Assembly: GCF_014648675.1 (NCBI RefSeq)
Contig: NZ_BMRO01000003.1
Span: 1 to 64,000, forward strand
Direction: 5' to 3'
DNA: 64,000 nt
Source: Actinomadura livida
Lineage (GTDB): Bacteria > Actinomycetota > Actinomycetes > Streptosporangiales > Streptosporangiaceae
Shown here: positions 1-8,027 of the stretch, piece by piece
How the letters are laid out: each line of letters begins with the position of its first letter
Numbering within the stretch: the stretch's first letter is position 1
Notes under the pieces: model-generated
Databases searched by the model: none
The model's input: only the letters and a program-made list of their open reading frames with translations
What the model was told of the DNA's origin: nothing
Made by a program: the position numbers and the translations under genes

Positions 1-71
1 CATCGCAGGCCACGGGGCATCCCTTTTGCTGTTCCCGACTCCTGGACGATCATTCACCGGTGGATCGAGGC

Positions 72-880
72 TTAGGCGTCGGTGGACCATGGACTGAGGT
101 CGAGTTCGGGATACCGGAGGGCCATCCCGGCCAGTGTCCCGGGTGTCCAGTAGGGATGCCCCGGCGGCGGGAAACCGAAGGCTTGGAGTTGGCGAGGGGT
201 GGCGCGGTGGACGAAGCCGACCCATTCCCGACCGAAACCCTGCGCGGCCCATCCAGCCCGCTGCCCGCACTGGAGGCCGGAGGGGCGCAATCCGAGGTGC
301 ATGCTGGAGCGGGCGCCGCGAGGCGCGGTGAGCCGGGTGCCTCGGTGGAGCGTCCCGGTCTCGAAGGCGATGACCGTTCCCGCCGGTCCGGCACCGGAGA
401 CCTCCGCGGCGTAGAGCTCCGGGCTGCCGCTGTCGTCGATGAAGCGCCCGCCGCCTTCCCGCCCTGGTCGCAGGAACCAGTTGGCACGGCGGGCAGTTCC
501 GCGGTGTGCTCGCGGGGAACCAGATGCGGCGGGCCGAGGTCCTCGGGTACGTCGCTCAGGAAGACGAACATCTCCACCTGGCGGCACCCGGCCGCTCTGC
601 TCGGCACCAGCAGAGTGTGATTGAGATAGTCGCGATGGAGGTCCTGGTCGTAGTCACACGCGCCGGTGTATTTCGCCCAAGCCTCCGCTGAATAGAGGTG
701 GACGTCGTCATCATTCAGGAGCCGCTCGGCCAGGTCCAGGATCCGGTGGTGGACGGCCAGCAGGCTGATCGCGGTACTCGCAAAGGGAAACGTGTCGATC
801 GGCTCAGGATCAGCGAGGGCGAAAGATACACGCAAATCCTTTTCCGCTCTGAAGTGATTCGGCGCTAACGAAACCGGCAT
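72..880 (-). pseudogene. Phytanoyl-CoA dioxygenase (PhyH)-like protein, frameshifted
   Basis: Two overlapping minus-strand frames together make one PhyH-like Fe(II)/2-oxoglutarate oxygenase of about 269 residues. The first frame starts at the ATG at 880 (MPVSLAPNHF) and carries the HxD iron ligands in DLHRDYLNH and a PPHLVPREHT strand. The second frame continues from NWFLRPGREGG through FETGTLHRGT (distal His) to the TAA at 72. The frames join near 484-490, where one missing base would restore a single frame. PhyH enzymes hydroxylate lipids or small metabolites; the substrate here is unknown. This is either a recent pseudogene or a one-base sequencing error, and the good conservation on both sides leaves both open. 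Confidence 0.72.
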
Positions 881-911
881 ATCACGATGATCAGCTCGAT
901 AGCCTGACGAG

Positions 912-1613
912 ATGAGCAACGATGATCGGCTCGCCACGGGGATCGGGCCGGCCGCGGTGACCGCGCTTCCCCAGGCCGCGGCCGAGGACGACACGGACGC
1001 CGCGTCTCTCTGGTGCGCACGGCTGGCCCAATTCGGGATGATCGGGGCGGCTCAGGACCATTTCCGTCCGGCGGCCGAAGGCGGTGACCTCGCCGCCGTC
1101 AAGTGCCTGGTCTGGCTGGCCTGGGAGGCGGGGCAGGACGGGGACGCGGTGACGTGGCTCCGCCGGGCCGCCCGGGCCGACGATCCCTGGGCGATGTTCG
1201 AGCTGGGACGCTCCCTCCCCGACGAGGCGGAGCAGTGGTACCGCAGGGCCGCGGAGAAGGGCGACGGCCTGGCGATGAACAACCTCGGCTCCCTGCTCAG
1301 CCGCGCCGGTCGCCGCGAGGAGGCGATGGACTGGTACCGCCGCGCCGCCGAGGCCGGGGTCGAGCTCGCGATGAACAACCTCGCCATCCAGCACGTCCTC
1401 CAGGGCGACACAGAGAACGCCGGGCAGTGGTTCCGCCGGGCCGCCGACGCGGGCAGCGTCGACGGGATGGCCAACCTCGGACGCCTGAAGCTGGAGACCG
1501 ACGACCTCCAAGAAGCCGAGACCTGGCTGACGCGCGCGGCCGAGAGGGGCCACGCGGGCGCCGCGGAACTGCTCGCCGATCTGCTGACGCGGACCGGCGA
1601 ACCCGATCGCTAG
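912..1613 (+). CDS. Sel1-like (TPR-type) repeat protein
   Basis: A 233-residue soluble protein with about five degenerate Sel1/TPR units over residues 45-228. The repeat signature AMNNLGSLL / AMNNLAIQH / GMANLGRLK alternates with W(Y/F)RRAA(E/D)(A/K)G helices. There is no signal peptide, membrane segment or catalytic domain. Such solenoids usually act as protein-binding scaffolds; no partner can be named. It is divergent from the frameshifted PhyH gene, with only about 30 bp between starts, so they share a promoter region. It ends 36 bp before the convergent hyuB-type gene. Confidence 0.85.
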   Translation: MSNDDRLATGIGPAAVTALPQAAAEDDTDAASLWCARLAQFGMIGAAQDHFRPAAEGGDLAAVKCLVWLAWEAGQDGDAVTWLRRAARADDPWAMFELGRSLPDEAEQWYRRAAEKGDGLAMNNLGSLLSRAGRREEAMDWYRRAAEAGVELAMNNLAIQHVLQGDTENAGQWFRRAADAGSVDGMANLGRLKLETDDLQEAETWLTRAAERGHAGAAELLADLLTRTGEPDR

Positions 1614-1649
1614 GGCCGAAGTGCCCGGAGGACCACGCCCCCAGCGTTC

Positions 1650-3512
1650 TCAGAGGGTGTCGAGGGGGGCGGAGGGGAGCCCGCCGGAGAGTTCGGGGTA
1701 GCCCGGGCCCCGGTCGAAGAAGGGGGCCGGGCCGCGTTCGGTGCGGAGGCGGTCGCGCAGGGCCGTGGTCGCTTCCTCGTCCACGGTGCCGTCGGTCAGG
1801 ATGACGCCGTAGTCGGTGCGGGCGCCTTCGATCGAGACCTTGCCGTCGCGGACGTCGGCCGCCACGCGCGACGGGTCGCGGTTCAACGGGTCGCCCCAGC
1901 CTCCGCCGCCCGTGGTGCGGATGCGGATGACCTGCCCCGCCTTCACCGGGTGGTCGTCCACGAGGCCCTCCATCTCCTCGCCGTCGATGTCGACGCGGAA
2001 GGGGCGTCCCGCGCGGCCGCCGTTGACGCCCCAGCACGACAGGATCGACCGGTCGGCGATCGACATGAACGAGGCGTCGCGGAGCATCCGGATGTGCTTG
2101 TCGTAGCCGAGGCCGCCGCGGTACTCCCCCGGGCCGCCGGAGTCGACGGCCAGGCCGAGGCGCTCGACGACGAACGGCCAGCGGGCCTCGGCGAACTCGG
2201 CGGGGATGTTGCGGGAGTCGGGGACGACGTGGATGGTGTCCTCGCCGTCGGCGTAGTACCGGCCGCCGGAGCCGCCGCCGAGGACCTCGCGCATCAGGTA
2301 CGGGCCGCGGTCGTCCTCGCCGTAGACGCCGGTGTAGCGGATCGTCTCCTGGTCGGCGGGCATCCGGCCGTTCGTCGCCTTCGCCAGGACGCCCGCCAGG
2401 ACGCCGAGGAGGCGCAGGATGACGAACGTGCGGGCATTGGTCGGGGCCGGGAAGACGGGCGTGAGGAGGGTTCCCTTCTCCGGGAAGCGCATCTCGATGA
2501 GGGGAACCACGCCCTCGTTCACGTCGAGTTCGGCGGCGCGTTCGGGGGTGTCGGCCAGGTTCCGCAGGACGGGCGCCAGCCACTTCTTCAGGAACACGCC
2601 GTCCGCGTAGTCGCCCGCGTGGTTGATGGGTCCCTTGGCCTGCGGCGATGTGCCGGCGAAGTCGATGACCAGGGGGACGTCCGCCGACTTGTCGACGGTC
2701 AGCGTGATGCGCTGCGCGTGCAGGCGGGGCGGGTCGACGCCGTCGTGCTCGGCGTAGTCCTCCCAGACGAACGTCCCGTCCGGGATCTTGGCGAGCAGCT
2801 CGCGGCGGAACGTGTCGGTGGTCTTGTCGATGATGGCGTCGAAGCACGCCTCGATGGCCGCGCGGCCGTAGCGGTCGAACAGCTCGCCGAGTCGCCGGGC
2901 GCCCATGAGGCACGCCGAGCATTCGGCGTCCAGGTCGCCGGCGAGGGAGTCGGGCATCCGGGAGTTGCGGGTCATGATGGTCAGCGCGGCCTCGTTCGGG
3001 ACGCCCCGGTCCCACAGCTTGATCGGGGGGACCATCAGGCCCTCCTCGAACGCGCTGCGGGCGTGGCTCGGCATCGACCCCGGGACGGCGCCGCCGATGT
3101 CGTCGTGGTGCCCGAACGCCTGCACGAACGCGACGACCTCGCCGCCGTGGAACACCGGGACCGTCACGCACAGGTCGGGCAGGTGCCCGATGCCGCCTTC
3201 CGACAGGTACACGTCGTTGTGGAAGAACACGTCGCCCGGACACATCTCGTCGAGGGGGAAGTCGCGGGCGACCGGCTGGACGAGGGCGGAGTACGAGCGC
3301 CCGGTGAGCTTGCGGAGGCGGCGGTCGTGGATGCCCGCGCGGAAGTCGTGCGCGTCCCGGATCATCGGGGAGCGGGCCGTGCGCGCGATGGCCGTCTCGA
3401 CCTCGCGTTCGACGGACGCGAGCGTCCCCTCGACGATCTCCAGCAGGATCGGGTCGATGCCGGTGCCCATCGCCGTGTTCGCAACCTCGCCGTTCATGGC
3501 CTCGCCGTTCAT
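1650..3512 (-). CDS. Hydantoinase B/oxoprolinase family protein
   Basis: A 620-residue HyuB-type subunit that partners the ATP-binding HyuA subunit upstream; the family hydrolyses or carboxylates using ATP on cyclic amides (N-methylhydantoin, 5-oxoproline) or acetone/acetophenone. Family landmarks are the N-terminal DPILLEIVEGTL, the GDVFFHNDVYLSEGGIGHLPD-like block near residue 85, and the glycine-rich GGGGWGDPLNRDP near the C-terminus. The ATG at 3512 overlaps the hyuA stop (ATGA) and has GGAAGG 8 nt upstream. A second ATG 15 bp later lies in a perfect 15-bp tandem repeat, so the exact start is slightly uncertain. Substrate not determinable; the nearby purine-type island makes a hydantoin-like substrate an open guess. 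Confidence 0.9.
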   Translation of the reverse strand: MNGEAMNGEVANTAMGTGIDPILLEIVEGTLASVEREVETAIARTARSPMIRDAHDFRAGIHDRRLRKLTGRSYSALVQPVARDFPLDEMCPGDVFFHNDVYLSEGGIGHLPDLCVTVPVFHGGEVVAFVQAFGHHDDIGGAVPGSMPSHARSAFEEGLMVPPIKLWDRGVPNEAALTIMTRNSRMPDSLAGDLDAECSACLMGARRLGELFDRYGRAAIEACFDAIIDKTTDTFRRELLAKIPDGTFVWEDYAEHDGVDPPRLHAQRITLTVDKSADVPLVIDFAGTSPQAKGPINHAGDYADGVFLKKWLAPVLRNLADTPERAAELDVNEGVVPLIEMRFPEKGTLLTPVFPAPTNARTFVILRLLGVLAGVLAKATNGRMPADQETIRYTGVYGEDDRGPYLMREVLGGGSGGRYYADGEDTIHVVPDSRNIPAEFAEARWPFVVERLGLAVDSGGPGEYRGGLGYDKHIRMLRDASFMSIADRSILSCWGVNGGRAGRPFRVDIDGEEMEGLVDDHPVKAGQVIRIRTTGGGGWGDPLNRDPSRVAADVRDGKVSIEGARTDYGVILTDGTVDEEATTALRDRLRTERGPAPFFDRGPGYPELSGGLPSAPLDTL

Positions 3513-5572
3513 GGCCGCACCCTTCCGCCGCTCGCGGTGATCACGAGGTTGCCGCGGGGGTCGAGTTCCGCGGTGAAGCCCGGGTGGAGCGGGACCGTCG
3601 AGCCGAACTCCTCGATCACGGCGGGCCCCTCGATCACGTCGCCCGGGGCGAGCCCCTCGCGCCGGTAGACGGGCGTCTTCTCCCAGTCGTCGAAGAAGAC
3701 GGGCCGCCCGCCGGTGCGGGCGCGCGACGGGTCGCCGTCCCCCGGCGGACGCTCCGGGGGGCGGGGCCGGGCGATCGGGCCGATGCCCGAGACGCGCAGG
3801 TTGACCCACTCGACGGGATGGCGCGGGTCGTCGCGGTGGCAGTAGCCGTACAGGGACTCGTGGGCGTCGTGGAAGCGGCGGACGACCTCGGCGCGGAACG
3901 CGTCGTCCGGCTCGCCGGCGGGCGCGGGGACCCGCACCTCGAACGCCTGCCCGTAGTACCGCAGGTCCGCGGAGCGGGCGGCGCGGCCCGCACCGGGCGC
4001 GAAGCCCTCGAGCGCGAGGGCCGCGGCCGCCTCCGCCTCCAGGTCGGCGTAGATCCCGGCGAGGAGCGCGGGGTCGAGTTCGGCGTCGCGGACGACGCGG
4101 GTCCGGACGTAGTCGTTCTTCACGTCCACCGTGAGCAGCCCGAACGCCGACAGGTTGCCGGGGTTCTCCGGGACCACCGCGGCGGGCATGCCGAGGACGT
4201 CGAGCAGCCGGCACGCGAGCAGCGGGCCGGAGCCGCCGAACACGACGAGCGGGTAGTCGCGGACGTCCAGGCCGCGCTTCACCGTGATCTGCCGGATGGC
4301 GTTGGCCTGGTTCCACGCCGAGATCTCCAGTACGCCCGCGGCGGCCTCCTCGAACCGCAGGCCCAGCTCGCCGGCGAGGGCGTCGACGCCCGCCGCGGCG
4401 GCGCCCACGTCCAGGGGCACCTCACCGCCGAGCAGGTGCGGCGGGATGCGGCCGAGGACGGCGTGCGCGTCGGTGACCGTCACCTCGGTGCCGCCGCGCC
4501 CGTAGCAGAGCGGCCCCGGGTCGGCGCCCGCGCTGCGCGGCCCGACCTTCAGCGCGCCCGCCGGCGAGCGCCACGCGACCGAGCCGCCGCCCGCCCCGAC
4601 CGTCACGATGTCGATCATCGGGATCTTGACGGGGTGCCGCCCGATCGACCCCTCGGTGGTGAGGGCCGGCTCGCCGTCCAGGACGACCGCGACGTCCGTG
4701 GACGTCCCGCCGCCGTCGAGCGTCACCACCGACCCGTGCCCGCTGCGGGCGACGACGAACGCCGCGCCGAGCGCGCCCGCCGCCGGGCCGGACAGCACGG
4801 TCGTGATCGGCTGCCGCGCGACCTCCTCCGCCGACAGCACGCCCCCGTTGCTCTTCATCACCAGCAGCGGGGCCGTCACCTGCCCGGCGATACGGGACAG
4901 GTAGCCGTTCATCGCGGGTTTGACGGCGGCGTCCACGAGCGTCGTGACCGACCGCTCGTACTCGCGGTACTCGCGCAGCACCTCGCACGACAGCGACACC
5001 ACGGCGTCCGGGTGCTCGCTGGCGAGGATCTCGCGCATCCTCAGCTCGTGCGACGGGTCGGCGTAGGAGTGCAGGAGGCACACGCCGATCGCGAGGATGC
5101 CCGCGTCCCGGAACCAGCGGGCCGCCGCGACCGCCGACTCCTCGTCGAACGGGCGCAGCTCCGCGCCGGTGTGGTCGAGCCGCCCGCCGACCGTACGCAC
5201 CCGGTGCACCGGGACGATCCGCGGCGGCTTCACCCAGAAGTAGCTGTTGCCGTAGCCGTCCGGGACGCTCTGCCGCGCGATCTCCAGGATCGACCCGAAG
5301 CCCTCGGTGGTGATGAAGCCGAGGTCGTCGAGGCGGTCCTCCAGGAGCCGGTTCGTCGCGACGGTCGTGCCGTGCGACAGCGCCGCGACGTCGCCCGGCT
5401 CCCCGCCGAGCAGGCCGAGGACCTTGGCGACGCCCGCCGCGAACCCCTCCGCGGGGTCCGCGGGCGTCGAGGGCGTCTTGGTGGTGACGAGCCCTCCCCC
5501 GTCCTCGTCCAGCGCGACGACGTCGGTGAACGTCCCGCCCGTGTCGATCCCGATCCGCAGCCGCCGTGCCAT
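3509..5572 (-). CDS. Hydantoinase A/oxoprolinase family protein
   Basis: A 687-residue HyuA-type ATPase subunit. The N-terminal phosphate-binding motif GIDTGGTFTDVVAL marks the Hydant_A_N domain. SHGTTVATN and the central LDGGGTSTDVAVV belong to the ASKHA nucleotide fold, and VFGGSGPL lies further on. The C-terminal region carries the family's SLYGYCHRDD and a late YRREGLAPGDVIEGPAVIEE. I chose the ATG at 5572 over an in-frame TTG two codons upstream. It overlaps hyuB by 4 bp and the two subunits should act as a complex. It is divergent from the FKBP gene across a 144-bp spacer. Confident at family level, not on substrate. Confidence 0.9.
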   Translation of the reverse strand: MARRLRIGIDTGGTFTDVVALDEDGGGLVTTKTPSTPADPAEGFAAGVAKVLGLLGGEPGDVAALSHGTTVATNRLLEDRLDDLGFITTEGFGSILEIARQSVPDGYGNSYFWVKPPRIVPVHRVRTVGGRLDHTGAELRPFDEESAVAAARWFRDAGILAIGVCLLHSYADPSHELRMREILASEHPDAVVSLSCEVLREYREYERSVTTLVDAAVKPAMNGYLSRIAGQVTAPLLVMKSNGGVLSAEEVARQPITTVLSGPAAGALGAAFVVARSGHGSVVTLDGGGTSTDVAVVLDGEPALTTEGSIGRHPVKIPMIDIVTVGAGGGSVAWRSPAGALKVGPRSAGADPGPLCYGRGGTEVTVTDAHAVLGRIPPHLLGGEVPLDVGAAAAGVDALAGELGLRFEEAAAGVLEISAWNQANAIRQITVKRGLDVRDYPLVVFGGSGPLLACRLLDVLGMPAAVVPENPGNLSAFGLLTVDVKNDYVRTRVVRDAELDPALLAGIYADLEAEAAAALALEGFAPGAGRAARSADLRYYGQAFEVRVPAPAGEPDDAFRAEVVRRFHDAHESLYGYCHRDDPRHPVEWVNLRVSGIGPIARPRPPERPPGDGDPSRARTGGRPVFFDDWEKTPVYRREGLAPGDVIEGPAVIEEFGSTVPLHPGFTAELDPRGNLVITASGGRVRP

Positions 5573-5716
5573 GCCCAAGGTCTACCGGACGGCCCCCACC
5601 TGCGGAACCGTCGTGATCTGCCAACGGACGGGATGTTCTTTCGTCAGGCCCCGCTCCCGCTAGGCTGGGCGGTTCCATCCGACCGACGCATTAGACGAGA
5701 CCGCTGGAGCCCCTAC

Positions 5717-6091
5717 ATGGCGCTTGAACGCCCCGAGATCGACTTCCCCGAGGGCCGGCCGCCCGAGTACCTCGACATCACCGACATCACCGAGGGCGAC
5801 GGCCCCGAGGCCGCCAAGGGCTCGAACGTGTCGATGCACTACGTCGGCGTGTCGTGGTCGACGGGCGAGGAGTTCGACGCGTCCTGGAACCGCGGCTCCA
5901 CCCTCGACTTCGAGCTCGGCAGCGGCCGCGTCATCAAGGGCTGGGACATGGGCATCGTCGGGATGAAGGTCGGCGGGCGCCGCAAGCTCGTCATCCCGCC
6001 GCACCTCGCCTACGGCGACCGCAGCCCGAGCCCCGCCATCAAGCCCGGCGAGACCCTCATCTTCGTCGTCGACCTGGTGGGCGTGAAGTAG
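5717..6091 (+). CDS. FKBP-type peptidyl-prolyl cis-trans isomerase
   Basis: A 124-residue single-domain FKBP, cytoplasmic because no signal peptide is present. The active-site residues are recognisable: HYVGVSWSTGEEFDAS (residues 41-56), VIKGWDMGIVGMKVGG (72-87) and IPPHLAYGDRSPSPAIKPGE (93-112). It catalyses proline isomerisation during protein folding. Its TAG is one base from the stop of the convergent CoxG-like gene, so no terminator fits between them and the transcripts must overlap. The size and start at ATG 5717 match actinobacterial small FKBPs. Confidence 0.95.
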   Translation: MALERPEIDFPEGRPPEYLDITDITEGDGPEAAKGSNVSMHYVGVSWSTGEEFDASWNRGSTLDFELGSGRVIKGWDMGIVGMKVGGRRKLVIPPHLAYGDRSPSPAIKPGETLIFVVDLVGVK

Positions 6092-6092
6092 C

Positions 6093-6788
6093 TCAGCGGT
6101 TGCGGGACCTGCCCAGGAGGTAGCCGAGGGCGACGCCGGAAAGGGCGGCGGCCGCGCCGGCGCCGAACGCGGCGGCCATCGGCCAGGCCGCGGACCGGAG
6201 CTCCGGCCGGGGGGCCGGTGCCGCCGCGGCGCGTCCCGCGTAGACGGTGCCGGTCCCGGTGGGAGTCCCCGGGGCCGGTGCCGCGGCCCCGGGGGTGGCC
6301 GCTCCGGGCTGGGCCGCCTCGGGCGGGGCGGCGGGGCCGGCGGCCGCGGCGAGGGCCGTGAGGTCGCGTTCGACGGCCGCGAAGAACTCGCCGGCGGTGC
6401 GCTTGGCGACGCTGCCGAGCATCCGCTGGCCGACGCCGCCGACCATGCCGCCCACGGTCGCGTCCGCGTCGTAGTCGATCCGGGTCGAGCCGTCGCCGTC
6501 GGTCAGCCGCACCCGGACGACGGCGTCCACCGTGCCGGGCGCGCCCTGCCCGCGCGCCCGCAGGACGAACGAGCGCGGCGGGTCCGGCTCGGCGAGCTCG
6601 ACCTGGCCCACGTAGGTGCCCTGGATCGACGCGACGCCCGCCGTGACGGTCATGCGGTACCTGTCGGGGCCCGTCTCCTCCAGCGAACTGCATCCCGGGA
6701 TCGTCCTCGCCAGGACGGCCGGGTCCTGGAGCGCGTCCCACACGCGGTCGAGCGGCGCGGCGACGGTGACACTGCCGTTGAGCTGCAT
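6093..6788 (-). CDS. CoxG-like SRPBCC protein with C-terminal membrane anchor
   Basis: A 231-residue protein. Residues 1-150 are a CoxG/SRPBCC lipid-binding-like domain: VAAPLDRVWDALQDPAVLA at the start, IPGC near residue 32, and GMVGGVGQRMLGSVAKR in the C-terminal helix. A Pro/Ala linker follows to about residue 195, then one hydrophobic segment (about 203-224) and a basic tail, RSRNR. CoxG anchors aerobic CO dehydrogenase to the membrane in Oligotropha, and relatives accompany many molybdenum hydroxylases. A molybdenum hydroxylase lies 1.2 kb away, so a membrane-tethering role for it is a reasonable inference. Divergent from the polysaccharide deacetylase gene. Confidence 0.85.
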   Translation of the reverse strand: MQLNGSVTVAAPLDRVWDALQDPAVLARTIPGCSSLEETGPDRYRMTVTAGVASIQGTYVGQVELAEPDPPRSFVLRARGQGAPGTVDAVVRVRLTDGDGSTRIDYDADATVGGMVGGVGQRMLGSVAKRTAGEFFAAVERDLTALAAAAGPAAPPEAAQPGAATPGAAAPAPGTPTGTGTVYAGRAAAAPAPRPELRSAAWPMAAAFGAGAAAALSGVALGYLLGRSRNR

Positions 6789-7031
6789 GACCCGACTTTA
6801 GGCAATGACGCCGCCGGGCCACACGGCAACTTCTGCCGACCACACGCCGAGGTTTGGGCGAAGCTGTTCCGGAGCCGCCGGGAAATGGTCAGATAAGTCC
6901 GGCGGATTCCGTCGGCTGCGAACTCCCGCCGGCACCGGCGCGTCAACCGAGGAAGATCGCCGAACTGACCGGCACACTGAACGCCGAACTGAAGAACAGG
7001 TCTCCGACCGAACGAACGGGGTACGCGGCAG

Positions 7032-7877
7032 ATGCGAGGGAAGACGCCCGTCATCACCATGGTGGCCGCCGGAGTGCTCGGCGCGGCCGCGGGCGGCTGG
7101 CCCGTCGCCGCCGCCGTCGCGGGCGGGTCGGAGCCGCCGATGCGGGCGCAGCTCGCCTCGGTGATCGGGCACCAGACGTGGGCGACGCCGAAGCCGGGCT
7201 CCTGGACGGTCCCGCAGCCCGCCAAGGACGGGCTCCCCGCCGTCATCAAGAACATCGAGACGAAGGAGCGCGTCGTCTTCCTCACCATCGACGACGGCTA
7301 CACCTACGACTCCGAGTTCGTGGACCTCGTCCGCAAGGAGAAGGTCCCCATCATGACGTTCCTGACCTCCACCTACATCAAGGGGCAGGGGCAGTACTTC
7401 TGGGCCATGCGCAACGCGGGCTCGGTGATGGAGAACCACACCGTCAGCCACCCCAACATGGCGACGCTCGGGCCCGAGGAGCAGAAGCGGCAGATCTGCG
7501 AGGCGTCCGACCAGATCGCGAAGAGCTACGGCCGCCGCCCCGAGATCCTCCGGCCCCCGTTCGGCAGCTTCAACGAGACCACCCGCCAGATGGCCAAGGA
7601 GTGCGGCATCAAGTCGATCCTGCTGTGGTCGGCGGAGTTCTACAACGGCACGTCCGGGCCGGGCGTCGGCTTCAACGGCTTCGCCCGCGGCGACGGCGGC
7701 AAGGGGTTCAAGCCCGGCGACATCGTCCTCATGCACTACCGCAAGGGCCTCGCCGGGCAGCTCAAGATGATCCTCAGCTGGATCGAGCAGGCCGGATTCC
7801 GACCCGCCGCCGTCGAGAACTACCTGCCGCGGTCCCTCGGCGGCAACGCGCCCGACAAGCCGCCGGCGCACGGGTGA
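7032..7877 (+). CDS. Secreted polysaccharide deacetylase family protein
   Basis: A 281-residue NodB-homology protein. The N-terminus (residues 1-31) is an Ala-rich export signal or anchor. The catalytic motifs are complete: TIDDGY with D87/D88, HTVSH with metal ligands H136 and H140, RPPFGSF at 174-180, and the late LMHYR with H235. Enzymes of this family remove N-acetyl groups from peptidoglycan, chitin or other surface sugars; the target here is not known. It should act outside the membrane. It starts at an ATG 243 bp from the divergent CoxG-like gene and is followed by an inverted repeat. Confidence 0.9.
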   Translation: MRGKTPVITMVAAGVLGAAAGGWPVAAAVAGGSEPPMRAQLASVIGHQTWATPKPGSWTVPQPAKDGLPAVIKNIETKERVVFLTIDDGYTYDSEFVDLVRKEKVPIMTFLTSTYIKGQGQYFWAMRNAGSVMENHTVSHPNMATLGPEEQKRQICEASDQIAKSYGRRPEILRPPFGSFNETTRQMAKECGIKSILLWSAEFYNGTSGPGVGFNGFARGDGGKGFKPGDIVLMHYRKGLAGQLKMILSWIEQAGFRPAAVENYLPRSLGGNAPDKPPAHG

Positions 7878-7945
7878 AAGGCGACCTTCCCGGAGGAATC
7901 CCGTTAACGCCGAAGGCCCAGGTCAGCGTTCACTAGGGTCTACAC

Positions 7946-7991
7946 GCTGGCGGGGTTGAGGTCCCCCGCAACCCGAGCCGACCCCGCCAGC
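7946..7991. terminator. Candidate bidirectional terminator between convergent genes
   Basis: An 11-bp perfect inverted repeat, GCTGGCGGGGT at 7946-7956 and its complement at 7981-7991, with a 24-nt loop. It lies between the rightward deacetylase stop (7877) and the leftward molybdenum-hydroxylase stop (8028). There is no T-tract, as is common in GC-rich actinobacteria. Confidence 0.55.
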
Positions 7992-8027
7992 ATCACCCCC
8001 ACCCGCCAGGAGCACCTCTGGGCCGCG

